This document shows, piece by piece, positions 16,153 to 24,577 of a DNA stretch of 56,239 bases. The stretch comes from Thiotrichaceae bacterium (GTDB taxonomy: Bacteria; Pseudomonadota; Gammaproteobacteria; Thiotrichales; Thiotrichaceae). The position numbers and the translations under genes were made by a program. The stretch spans positions 1 to 56,239 of the forward strand of contig JALSJN010000057.1 of the NCBI GenBank assembly GCA_026989335.1. Direction: 5' to 3'. Every line of letters starts with the position of its first letter. Position 1 is the first letter of the stretch. The notes under the pieces were generated by a model, which was given only the letters and a program-made list of their open reading frames with translations, had not been told where the DNA came from and searched no databases.

Positions 16153-17976
16153 TTAAGAGCCTTTCGCACTACGAGAAGCAGTCTTACGTGCGCTTTCAGC
16201 AAGTACCTTCTTACGAACGCGAATGCTTTCAGGAGTAATTTCAACTAGCTCATCATCATCAATAAATTCAAGAGCTTGCTCAAGCGTAAACTTAATCGGC
16301 TTGGTAAGAATCAAGTTTTCATCCGTACCTGCCGCACGAATATTGTTTAACTGCTTGGCTTTAAGCGGGTTGACGACTAAATCATTATCACGTACATGGA
16401 TGCCGATAACCTGACCCTCGTAAACATCTTGCGCATGTTCGATAAACATTTTGCCGCGTTCTTGTAGGTTGAAAATTGCAAAAGCTAAAGCTTTACCCGT
16501 TGAGTTAGAAACTAATACACCATTATTACGTTGACCAATTTCTTCTTTTACCATTGGGCCATAATGGTCGAATGAGTGATAAAGCAAACCTGTGCCCGAT
16601 GTTAATGTCATAAACTCGGTTTGGAAGCCGATTAAGCCACGCGAAGGAATTTCATATTCTAAACGTACACGACCTTTTCCGTCTGGCTCCATGTTTTGAA
16701 GCTGACCTTTACGCTCGCCCATTTTCTCCATGATGCTACCTTGATGCGTATCTTCAATATCAATGGTAAGGTTTTCGTAAGGCTCTTCGCGATTATCGCC
16801 TTCGCCTTTAATGACTACCTCAGGGCGGGATACAGCCACTTCAAAGCCTTCGCGACGCATATTTTCAATTAAAATACCGAGGTGTAATTCACCACGACCC
16901 GATACTCTAAACTTATCAATATCATCACCGGGTTCAACACGTAGAGCAACGTTATGAAGTAACTCTTCGTCCAAACGCTCTTGGATATTACGCGATGTTA
17001 CATACTTGCCTTCTTTACCCGCAAACGGTGAATTGTTTACTTGAAAAGTCATGCTAACTGTTGGCTCATCAACCGTCATTGGTGGAAGTGCTTCTACATG
17101 GTCAGGGTCACAAAGGGTATCTGAAATATGCAGTTTATCCATGCCTGTAAATGCGATGATATCACCTGCTTGTGCGGTATCAACATCAACACGGTCTAAG
17201 CCATGAAAGCCCATGGGTTGTAAAATACGACCGCTACGAATCTTGCCGTCGTCACCGATTACTTTAACCGTAGAATTCTTTTTGATTTTTCCTTTTTTGA
17301 TACGACCAATACCAATCAAGCCTGTGTAAGAGTTGTAATCAAGTTGACTGATCTGCATTTGGAAAGGTGCATCAGGGTCAACATCAGGGTGACTCACACT
17401 ATCTATGATAGTTTGTAACAACGGATCCATATTGCCTTCAGTAACGTCTGCATCTAAGCCTGCGTAACCGTTGATGGCTGATGCATAAACAACGGGGAAA
17501 TCAAGTTGTTCATCGGTAGCGCCGAGTTTGTCAAACAGTTCAAAAGTTTGATCTAATGCCCAATCAGGTCGCGCACCTGGGCGGTCAATTTTATTGATAA
17601 CCACAATCGGTCTAAAGCCCATTGCGAAGGCTTTTGAGGTTACAAAACGGGTTTGAGGCATAGGGCCGTCAACAGCATCAACCAGTAAAAGAACAGAATC
17701 TACCATTGAAAGTACACGCTCAACCTCACCACCAAAATCAGCATGGCCTGGGGTGTCTACGATATTGATGCGGTAATCGCCCCAAGTAATCGCCGTATTT
17801 TTTGCTAAAATCGTGATACCACGTTCTTGCTCAATTTCGTTTGAGTCCATCATGCGCTCGGTAACATCAGCGCGGTCGCCTAATGTACCAGACTGTTCTA
17901 GTAGTTTATCAACGAGGGTTGTTTTACCATGGTCAACGTGGGCGATGATGGCTATATTTCTTAAATTTTCTATCAC
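16153..17976 (-). CDS. typA: Translational GTPase TypA/BipA
   Basis: Ribosome-associated GTPase of the elongation-factor family, needed for 50S assembly and growth at low temperature or under stress. The 607 residues give full length. Visible motifs are G1 [12 protein letters not shown] near the N terminus, G2/G3 in RGITI and DTPGHADF, and G4 NKIDRPGAR. The C-terminal TypA-specific region ([17 protein letters not shown]) is intact. It is monocistronic, with its own terminator. Confidence 0.98.
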   Translation of the reverse strand: MIENLRNIAIIAHVDHGKTTLVDKLLEQSGTLGDRADVTERMMDSNEIEQERGITILAKNTAITWGDYRINIVDTPGHADFGGEVERVLSMVDSVLLLVDAVDGPMPQTRFVTSKAFAMGFRPIVVINKIDRPGARPDWALDQTFELFDKLGATDEQLDFPVVYASAINGYAGLDADVTEGNMDPLLQTIIDSVSHPDVDPDAPFQMQISQLDYNSYTGLIGIGRIKKGKIKKNSTVKVIGDDGKIRSGRILQPMGFHGLDRVDVDTAQAGDIIAFTGMDKLHISDTLCDPDHVEALPPMTVDEPTVSMTFQVNNSPFAGKEGKYVTSRNIQERLDEELLHNVALRVEPGDDIDKFRVSGRGELHLGILIENMRREGFEVAVSRPEVVIKGEGDNREEPYENLTIDIEDTHQGSIMEKMGERKGQLQNMEPDGKGRVRLEYEIPSRGLIGFQTEFMTLTSGTGLLYHSFDHYGPMVKEEIGQRNNGVLVSNSTGKALAFAIFNLQERGKMFIEHAQDVYEGQVIGIHVRDNDLVVNPLKAKQLNNIRAAGTDENLILTKPIKFTLEQALEFIDDDELVEITPESIRVRKKVLAESARKTASRSAKGS

Positions 17977-18098
17977 GATTAGTTACTCGGTTTCTTTCAT
18001 AATTAAATTTTGATAAATCGCAGTGCGATCTTGGATGGGCGCGGATTATACTAGCAGGCTTAGTGAATTGACACCTTTATTAATTAGAGAGCACTGAT

Positions 18099-18485
18099 AT
18101 GCAAACTGAAGCAAAGCCAACACCGTATGAACAAATTGGCGGAGATGAATCTGTAAGAAAACTCGTCGATCGTTTTTACGATTTAATGGATGAAAAAGAA
18201 GACGTTAAAGCACTTCGGGATTTGCACGCTAAAAACTTGCGAATATCGCGTGAAAAGCTTTATCTCTTCTTAAGTGGCTGGCTTGGCGGGCCACAACTTT
18301 ATGTCGAAAAGTATGGTCATCCGATGTTACGTCGTCGTCACCTGCCTTTTGCGATTGATGAATCACAGCGGGACCAATGGTTGGATTGTATGAATTTTGC
18401 CTTAGATGAACAGGTAGATGAACCCTTAAGGACAGAACTCAAAGCTTCTTTTTTTAAAGTAGCTGATCATATGATTAATCAATAA
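18099..18485 (+). CDS. Group II truncated haemoglobin
   Basis: A 128-residue haem protein of the truncated globin group II (YjbI-like), probably binding oxygen or nitric oxide in the cytosol. The pattern YEQIGGDESVRKLVDRFYDLMD at the start and YGHPMLRRRHLPF in the F-helix region are typical; the His in RRRH is the expected proximal haem ligand. The Trp of DQWLDCM matches the conserved G8 Trp. It is divergent from typA and 55 bases before the DUF4188 gene. Confidence 0.92.
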   Translation: MQTEAKPTPYEQIGGDESVRKLVDRFYDLMDEKEDVKALRDLHAKNLRISREKLYLFLSGWLGGPQLYVEKYGHPMLRRRHLPFAIDESQRDQWLDCMNFALDEQVDEPLRTELKASFFKVADHMINQ

Positions 18486-18505
18486 TCAAAAAACAGCAGT
18501 TTTAC

Positions 18506-18534
18506 TTACCATACCAACTGGTATGCTGTATATT
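18506..18534 (+). promoter_or_regulatory. Operator-like palindrome inside the DUF4188 promoter
   Basis: CATACCA-ac-TGGTATG (18510-18525) is a perfect 7-bp inverted repeat with a 2-base spacer, the typical look of a TetR-family operator. It overlaps a TTACCA -35 (18506-18511) and precedes a TATATT -10 (18529-18534). A start site about 7 bases on would fall at the ATG itself, so the mRNA may be leaderless; no Shine-Dalgarno sequence is present. No TetR gene lies in the window. Confidence 0.6.
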
Positions 18535-18540
18535 TAAACG

Positions 18541-19011
18541 ATGAAAACTATCATACAACGGCGAATAACGGCGCAAGTCGACGATGACTTTGTTGTCTTT
18601 TTAATCGGGATGCGTATTAATAAATGGTGGAAAGTTCATCAGTGGCTACCTGTTGCTACTGCAATGACAGGCATGATAAAGGAGCTTTACAATAATCCTG
18701 AGATGGGATTGATTAGCCATGAGCAATGGTTTAGCCGTACTACAATTATGGTTCAATATTGGAAATCTTTCGAGCATCTCGAGGAGTATGCTAAAAGCAG
18801 CAACTCAAAACATTTACCTGCATGGTCAAACTTTAACAAAAAGATTAAAAGTAACGGTGATGTAGGCATTTGGCACGAGACGTATCTTTTAAAACCGGGT
18901 AATTTTGAATCCGTCGACAATAATATGCCTGAATTTGGTTTGGCTAAAGCCATGCATGCGGTGCCCGCAAGAGGGCATTTGAAAACAGCCAAGCAACGAA
19001 TTCAATCATAG
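18541..19011 (+). CDS. DUF4188 family protein (dimeric alpha/beta barrel-like)
   Basis: A 156-residue protein of the DUF4188 family, related in fold to small monooxygenase-like or haem-dependent proteins (antibiotic biosynthesis monooxygenase type). Family blocks seen are VVFLIGMRINKWWKVHQW, TTIMVQYWKSFEHLEEYAKS and IWHETYLL. The function is not known. The gene starts at ATG without a ribosome binding site and lies behind a strong palindromic operator, so it is likely induced by a small ligand through a regulator encoded elsewhere. Confidence 0.82.
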   Translation: MKTIIQRRITAQVDDDFVVFLIGMRINKWWKVHQWLPVATAMTGMIKELYNNPEMGLISHEQWFSRTTIMVQYWKSFEHLEEYAKSSNSKHLPAWSNFNKKIKSNGDVGIWHETYLLKPGNFESVDNNMPEFGLAKAMHAVPARGHLKTAKQRIQS

Positions 19012-19027
19012 ACTAGTCATGAAGCTG

Positions 19028-19363
19028 CTAACTATTGGTAGAGCTATAAGGTGAAGACTCAAAATTGCGCAACAACCTGACTAGTTTCAACTGTTGCTGG
19101 CGCTCGATAATCTCACTGTGAGTTTTAGCATTTTGCCGAAGCATTGTGAATAGAGAGCCGGCAAAGTATGCAATCACTGCCAGACTAACCCACCACAACT
19201 TGGCTGAAATGAATATTGAAGCTAGCGCAACAATGAAAGCAACCATAAAAGAAACACGCCACTTAAATGAACGCTGGTTTTGTTTGACCTCCCACTCCTT
19301 ACTAAAATTGCTTAAAATTTGTTCAAGCTCATCAATTTCATTTTGACTCAGGTCAGTATTCAT
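19028..19363 (-). CDS. Small two-helix membrane protein, unknown
   Basis: A 111-residue protein with an acidic N-terminal segment rich in Glu and Gln, two adjacent transmembrane helices (about residues 48-65 and 68-88), and a polar, probably helical C-terminal tail. I do not recognise a family. It converges on the DUF4188 gene (17-base gap) and is divergent from the DUF1800 gene. The gap before the DUF1800 gene (173 bases) shows no terminator. Confidence 0.6.
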   Translation of the reverse strand: MNTDLSQNEIDELEQILSNFSKEWEVKQNQRSFKWRVSFMVAFIVALASIFISAKLWWVSLAVIAYFAGSLFTMLRQNAKTHSEIIERQQQLKLVRLLRNFESSPYSSTNS

Positions 19364-19536
19364 ACTTTAATTCCGTAATAGCTAAGCGTATACTGCTCTT
19401 AAAGAGTAAGCATTAGACAGCTTCATTTTATCTAAGACAAAATAAAGCTTGGAGATTCATGCACTAAAAATAACAATAAAAGCCGTAAGTTATCTCTTTT
19501 ATATGCGGTCTGGGGATTTTTAAGTAGGAAGTTAAT

Positions 19537-20826
19537 ATGGGACGGCTGAGTTTCTCAGACACAAGGCATCTTGTCACACGAACCGCACTGGGTGCTGAGT
19601 GGGGCAGCACAAAAGCACTTGAAGGGAAAACCCGCCAAGAAGCCGTTAATATTCTTCTCAAGTCTGCACCAATAAAAACGCCAGGTTTACCCGCATTAAC
19701 GCCTTGGGCAAATGTTACCCGCATGAAGCAACAAAGCAACATGGGTAAAGACCGTGCCCGCAAGATGATGAAAATCGAAGGCCAGCGTTTGAAAAACTGG
19801 TGGATGAAACACCTGTTACATACTGATGCTCCCGTTAATGAGCACATGACGTTGTTTTGGCACAACCACTTTACCTCATCGCTTGAAAAAGTAGAGCAAC
19901 CACATTTACTCTATTTACAAAATCAATTCTTACGCAAAAATGCGATGGGTAATTTTCGAGTAATGCTCCACGCCATTGCACGAGATCCTGCAATGTTGGT
20001 TTATCTTGATGGCGATAAAAATGTAAAGGGTAGCCCCAATGAAAACTTTGCACGTGAGCTTCTAGAGTTATTTACCCTCGGACGAGGTCATTATAACGAG
20101 GCGGATATAAAAGCAGCCGCCATTGCATTTACCGGCTGGGGGACTGACCGTAACCGAGGTACTTATACTTACACACAAGCTAAGCATGACCCTAGAAGGT
20201 TTACGTTTATGGGGCGAACAGGCGCATTTACAGGCGATCAAATAATAGATATTATTTTAGAAAAGCCCAGAGTCGCTGAATATATCGCAGAAAATTTTTG
20301 GAAAGAGTTTATCAGCGATTCGCCCCCAGATCCGCGTGTAGTAAGACGCTGGGCCGCTGTTTTTAAAAACTCAAACTACACTATTAAAGCACTCTTAATA
20401 GAGGTCTTAAATAGCGATCAATTTTGGTCAAGAAAGTACCGAGGCACCTTAACAAAATCACCCATTGATTTAGTAGTAGGCACGTTACGCACCCTACCCT
20501 TTCCAAAACTATCGGCAGGTAAGTTAAGCCATATTAGTCAATTATTAGGTCAGGACTTGTTTGACCCACCAACGGTTAAAGGCTGGCCTGGCGGAACAGC
20601 TTGGATTGATACGCAAACATTATTAGTTCGAATATCGTTGTTAAATAAACTCACTCGACACAGTAAAGCATCAGAAAAAATGCAATCCTATTTACCAAAA
20701 ACAACGGGCACTGAGGTTGTTGATTGGCTATTACCGATGGCGCCTGTTTTACCATTGCCAACAGCTCGGGGGAAAAGACGCATGGTTAGAGCACTGATGC
20801 TCGACCCTGTGTACCAATTAAAATGA
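19537..20826 (+). CDS. DUF1800 family protein
   Basis: A 429-residue DUF1800 protein. Typical blocks are RHLVTRTALGA, MTLFWHNHFTSS, RDPAMLVYLDG, NENFARELLELFTLGRG and AFTGWGTDR. The family is widespread, of unknown biochemical role, and nearly always sits beside a DUF1501 gene, as here. AGGAAG precedes the ATG and a stop codon lies in frame just upstream, so the start is well fixed; no signal peptide follows it. The DUF1501 gene begins 43 bases later. Confidence 0.9.
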   Translation: MGRLSFSDTRHLVTRTALGAEWGSTKALEGKTRQEAVNILLKSAPIKTPGLPALTPWANVTRMKQQSNMGKDRARKMMKIEGQRLKNWWMKHLLHTDAPVNEHMTLFWHNHFTSSLEKVEQPHLLYLQNQFLRKNAMGNFRVMLHAIARDPAMLVYLDGDKNVKGSPNENFARELLELFTLGRGHYNEADIKAAAIAFTGWGTDRNRGTYTYTQAKHDPRRFTFMGRTGAFTGDQIIDIILEKPRVAEYIAENFWKEFISDSPPDPRVVRRWAAVFKNSNYTIKALLIEVLNSDQFWSRKYRGTLTKSPIDLVVGTLRTLPFPKLSAGKLSHISQLLGQDLFDPPTVKGWPGGTAWIDTQTLLVRISLLNKLTRHSKASEKMQSYLPKTTGTEVVDWLLPMAPVLPLPTARGKRRMVRALMLDPVYQLK

Positions 20827-20869
20827 TTACTCGAGAGTGATTCAGTAAAAAATTGAGAAACTATTAATA

Positions 20870-22003
20870 ATGAATAGACGCGACTTTCTACAATATACCA
20901 GCCTAATGCCACTAGCGGGGATGTTACCTGATGCATTTGCAGCAGGTCAGCGCCCTGACCAAATCGTACTTTTAGTACACTTACAAGGCGCTAACGATGG
21001 CTTAAATACGCTCATTCCTTTTCGTGATGATTTTTACCACAAAGCACGCCCAACCTTGGCAATTAAAAAAGGTATCCCACTAAAAAATAATATGGCAATG
21101 AACCCTTACTTAAAAGATTTGATGCCACTTTGGGAGCAAGGACAAATGGCGTGGGTGCAAGGTGTTGGTTATAGCCGGCCGAGTCGTTCGCATTTTCACT
21201 CCCTAGATGTTTGGGAAACAGCATCAACCCGACATAATGAGGACAGAGGCTGGTTAACTCGTGTATTACCCGCTCGTGCCAGTGCGGTAAATGGTGTCGT
21301 TTTAGGGGATAATGATCTTGGACCAATGGGAGGTAAGGGTAGTGCCGCTGTAGCGATGGAAGATCCAAGTACTTTTCTACGCCAAACTAAATACATCAAT
21401 AAGCAAAACTATCGTGCTTCTAACCCTTCCTTAGCGCATATGCTCAATGTACAAAATACAATAAATACAGCGGCTCATGAGCTGGAGCGTGCTTATCATG
21501 GTCAACACTCAAAGGTAAAGTTTCCAACCAGTCGTTTTGGGCGTAAGTTAGAGCAAGTTACAAAAATGATTATCAATGGCATGGATACCCCCGTTTATAA
21601 AGTGACCTTAGAGGGATTTGATACACATGCCGGTCAAATGACGCCGCATAATAATTTATTGTATCATTTGGGCGGAGGTTTAAAAGCATTCTCAGATGCA
21701 ATGAAGCAAGCGGGGCTGTGGAATAATGTATTGGTAATGACCTATTCAGAGTTTGGTCGGCGTGTGGCAGAAAACAAAAGTGGCGGAACAGACCATGGCG
21801 CTGCAGCACCTCAATTAATCCTAGGTGGTCGAGTACGGGGTGGCCTTCACGGTAGACAACCCAGCCTAGACCCAAGCAAATTATACGATGGTGATTTAGT
21901 GCATACGGTAGATTTTCGTGAAATGTATGCAACCTTGGCGCAACGCTGGTGGAAAAGGCCTAACCCTTGGGCAAGTCAACATCGTCCGTTGCCGTTTGTC
22001 TAG
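20870..22003 (+). CDS. DUF1501 family protein with Tat signal
   Basis: A 377-residue DUF1501 protein of the alkaline-phosphatase/sulfatase-like fold. It starts with a twin-arginine signal (NRRDFLQYTSLMPLAG) and a cleavage site near AFAAGQ, so it is exported folded. Family blocks seen are LVHLQGANDGLNTL, GVGYSRPSRSHFHS, EGFDTHAGQMTPHN and TYSEFGRRVAENKSGGTDHGA. The His and Asp in these blocks are candidate metal ligands. It forms a unit with the DUF1800 gene upstream; the joint function is unknown. Confidence 0.92.
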   Translation: MNRRDFLQYTSLMPLAGMLPDAFAAGQRPDQIVLLVHLQGANDGLNTLIPFRDDFYHKARPTLAIKKGIPLKNNMAMNPYLKDLMPLWEQGQMAWVQGVGYSRPSRSHFHSLDVWETASTRHNEDRGWLTRVLPARASAVNGVVLGDNDLGPMGGKGSAAVAMEDPSTFLRQTKYINKQNYRASNPSLAHMLNVQNTINTAAHELERAYHGQHSKVKFPTSRFGRKLEQVTKMIINGMDTPVYKVTLEGFDTHAGQMTPHNNLLYHLGGGLKAFSDAMKQAGLWNNVLVMTYSEFGRRVAENKSGGTDHGAAAPQLILGGRVRGGLHGRQPSLDPSKLYDGDLVHTVDFREMYATLAQRWWKRPNPWASQHRPLPFV

Positions 22004-22208
22004 GGATATGAAGACAAAAAAATTAATTTTTTAAGAATATGTTTTCACCCTGATGATTTTTACAAAAATACTTCCTTACATGTCATGGTAACGACAGAAA
22101 TTATGTGGGATAAAAATATGGCTTAAATTTAAAAAAATACTTGATTTTTAACCACAGTCTCTTGTTAGGTTTTTTAACTCATGGGCGAGCCAAGCCTGAT
22201 CCATTGGC

Positions 22209-23057
22209 TTAATTATCAGACAAAAGGCTAGGATTTATGACTAAGTTTCTTACGCCATGCCCATGATCTTCTTTAAAGACATTACCTTCACACCAAGCTC
22301 CGATAGTATTTACATTTACTTTAAGAACTTTCGGACGAACACTCCATGAAACTTGAAATGGTGAACCTTTTTCATTATACGTTGGTCCAGTAGTTGAACC
22401 ATCATAACGTACTGGAACACCAGTATTATTTGGTATATTTAGAGCTTGATGAAAACCGTTTCTTACACCATGTGCTGTTAATTTTTTGAAGTCTTGAGCT
22501 TCACTGTCATTAACTGCAATATAGACCTGTGCTTCTACACGTAACTGAGGGTTTTTAACTGACTCACTAAGGCATGAGGCCAGTGTTGGGCCTGGTGCAA
22601 CTTTTGCAGTTGAGTACACATAATGTACTTCAATTGTATCACCTGGTTGAATATCACCATGTTTATTAGGACAAGCCTTCTGTTCTATTAGAGTAAGTTC
22701 TTTTTCAGTTAACTTACCTGCATACTTATACCCACTATTGTACCCGTGCCCATCACCATTGCCCGCATATTCAGTAAATTCTCCGCCTTTGTGCTCGGCA
22801 TTTTCATGAAAGTGTATATTACATAAATTCATTTCTGAGGATGGAGGCGCACTGTTGAAATCAAGTGTGTTATCTCCTTCAATAGTATCAATATCTCTAG
22901 GAGCCTGCGGTCCATAACCTTTTTCACTTGTATTTGCAGCAAGTGCTGTACGTTGTGTAGCTATAACACTGTCCGCAACAGCATTTATTTCTGAAGCTTG
23001 TAAATAAAGAGGAAGAGAAAGAGGTGTTATTAGGGATGCGATAATAAATTTTTTCAT
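22209..23057 (-). CDS. Secreted delta-class carbonic anhydrase
   Basis: A 282-residue protein with a signal peptide (residues 1-21), so periplasmic or secreted. It matches the delta-class carbonic anhydrase-like family first known from diatoms. The core block NLCNIHFHENAEHKGGEF (residues 77-94) holds HFH and a further His as probable zinc ligands, followed by YAGNGDGHGYNSGY and later GDTIEVHYVYS. Two or more Cys pairs (positions 79, about 133, and in GAWCEGN) suggest disulfides. The inferred reaction is hydration of CO2 to bicarbonate outside the cytoplasm. The gene stands alone, flanked by AT-rich gaps. Assignment is by motif memory, not alignment. Confidence 0.83.
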   Translation of the reverse strand: MKKFIIASLITPLSLPLYLQASEINAVADSVIATQRTALAANTSEKGYGPQAPRDIDTIEGDNTLDFNSAPPSSEMNLCNIHFHENAEHKGGEFTEYAGNGDGHGYNSGYKYAGKLTEKELTLIEQKACPNKHGDIQPGDTIEVHYVYSTAKVAPGPTLASCLSESVKNPQLRVEAQVYIAVNDSEAQDFKKLTAHGVRNGFHQALNIPNNTGVPVRYDGSTTGPTYNEKGSPFQVSWSVRPKVLKVNVNTIGAWCEGNVFKEDHGHGVRNLVINPSLLSDN

Positions 23058-23371
23058 TATTTAGCCTTTTAAATATAATGAGTTACAAGAGTTTAAAAGT
23101 GTGACATATAAAGCTGAATTTAAGCTGAAATATGTTTCTAATTTGCTAGCCTAGACATAATGACGCCCCCAAAGTGCTAACCTCCAATATAGTGGATAAA
23201 AACGGAGATTATGCCCTAGAGGCTTACGCTGCGGGGATTAGTCAAATTCCCAATTTTTTCGTTATTTGTTTTTTACCATAGAGTAGCTATGTAAAAAACA
23301 AATGCCTTGAACTTGGAAACTTGGCGTTGCCTGAATTTATGGGACTAATTTAGAGCTTCCTTTAAGTTTAC
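23058..23371. other. Noncoding region with a long hairpin
   Basis: This gap lies upstream of the carbonic anhydrase gene and downstream of the BatD-like gene. Its main feature is the hairpin at 23264-23303: ATTTGTTTTTTAC pairs perfectly with GTAAAAAACAAAT, and ATAG/CTAT extends the stem past one bulged base, leaving a 5-base loop. The A and T runs lie inside the stem, so it could terminate in both directions, though it may also be a repeat remnant. Nothing else is clear. Confidence 0.6.
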
Positions 23372-24532
23372 TTATCGTAAGCACTGTAACAAATCATTCT
23401 TTATTTCTATTATCTCAACGCCACTACTTTTCTGAGAGAACTGTATGGCTAGAAGTTTATTAATCGTTTCTTCCAACAAAACAGACGTAACTCCGCCTTG
23501 TGCCTTTAGCATGGGTAGTGTCTTTAACGCTACGTTTTCTCCCCAACCTTTTACTAAAGCATACTGATTTAAGGCGGCACGAATTTGTTGGTAGTTAGTG
23601 GCTTGTGATAATTGACGGATTGCTTGTTTCTGCTTTTTTTGTTTGTTAAAAACGTGTTTAATTTTTGTGACCAACATAAACAGAAAAACACTTAATAACG
23701 CCACGAACAACAAGAAAATAAAACCCAATAACCACCTATTCAAAGCTATAACAAAGGGCGGGCTTAAGTGTGTTTTTGCTAGTTTTCCTGAAATTGGCTC
23801 GAAATATTGTATTTCAATTTTTGGCAAGTTGACGAAGCCATTACTGCGCACTTTTAAAGGGATGATATAATGACGTTGATGCGTTAAGTCTGTTACCGTC
23901 TTAATTGTTTTATCTGATTTTTGTAACGGCAATATTTCGATAGCATCCGTACTCTCTAGCTGCCTGCTAAGTGGTGGCATAAATTGTTTTGCGACGCCCT
24001 TTCCTTTTACCGTAACTTGCCACTCTAGTAAGTTATGCGTTATCACCAGCCAACCTTTTTCCCAAGAATTCTTTAGAGAAATTTTTCCTACAGGCATGGT
24101 TGGTGGAACATACAAAGGCAATCGCCTGACATTCAAAGGTAACGCTTTTAGCGCTAATGTTTGCATGCGACCACTATTAGGGCGATAACGAACGCGAGGT
24201 AGTTTTAAAGCCTGTTTACCAGCAATAAATGGAAACACGGCCCACTTTATGGTAAGCGTTGTGTGCTTGTTTGATTCAATACGTTGCAGATCAAAAGCTG
24301 TAACACTGAAGCCATTCTGACTAAATATGTCAACTTCTAAGCGGGAAAAGGGGTCATCCGTTACAACCTCAAGCGTAATTAAGACCTGTTGGCGTTGCCA
24401 TACTTGTTGCGAAGATTGGCTGAGTTTTACACTAATTGGTTTTTCAGCCGAAACAATACTGCTAGATAAAATAGATAGAAGCGAACAAATTAAGAGGATT
24501 ATAATTTGGCTGTCTTTTTTAACAGTAGCCAC
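23372..24532 (-). CDS. BatD-like membrane protein
   Basis: A 386-residue protein with a signal peptide (about 1-29), a periplasmic beta-rich region (VKLSQSSQQVWQRQQVLITL onward, typical of BatD), and one transmembrane helix at about 268-292 before a cytoplasmic tail. BatD proteins usually act with the MoxR ATPase and the VWA proteins BatA/BatB; none of these is here. Instead the gene lies 45 bases downstream of comM on the same strand. Family membership is fairly clear; the role is not. Confidence 0.78.
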   Translation of the reverse strand: MATVKKDSQIIILLICSLLSILSSSIVSAEKPISVKLSQSSQQVWQRQQVLITLEVVTDDPFSRLEVDIFSQNGFSVTAFDLQRIESNKHTTLTIKWAVFPFIAGKQALKLPRVRYRPNSGRMQTLALKALPLNVRRLPLYVPPTMPVGKISLKNSWEKGWLVITHNLLEWQVTVKGKGVAKQFMPPLSRQLESTDAIEILPLQKSDKTIKTVTDLTHQRHYIIPLKVRSNGFVNLPKIEIQYFEPISGKLAKTHLSPPFVIALNRWLLGFIFLLFVALLSVFLFMLVTKIKHVFNKQKKQKQAIRQLSQATNYQQIRAALNQYALVKGWGENVALKTLPMLKAQGGVTSVLLEETINKLLAIQFSQKSSGVEIIEIKNDLLQCLR

Positions 24533-24577
24533 CTTTCCAACCCCTCCTTTTATGTTATATTTACCGTATGCGATTAC

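Noticed and set aside
19464-19865. Minus-strand frame of 133 codons opposite the DUF1800 gene
   Set aside because: It is a shadow of a well-supported family gene and has no recognisable protein features.
22185-22208. AGCCAA/TTGGCT stem as terminator of the carbonic anhydrase gene
   Set aside because: The stem is only 6 bp with no T-run on the correct strand.
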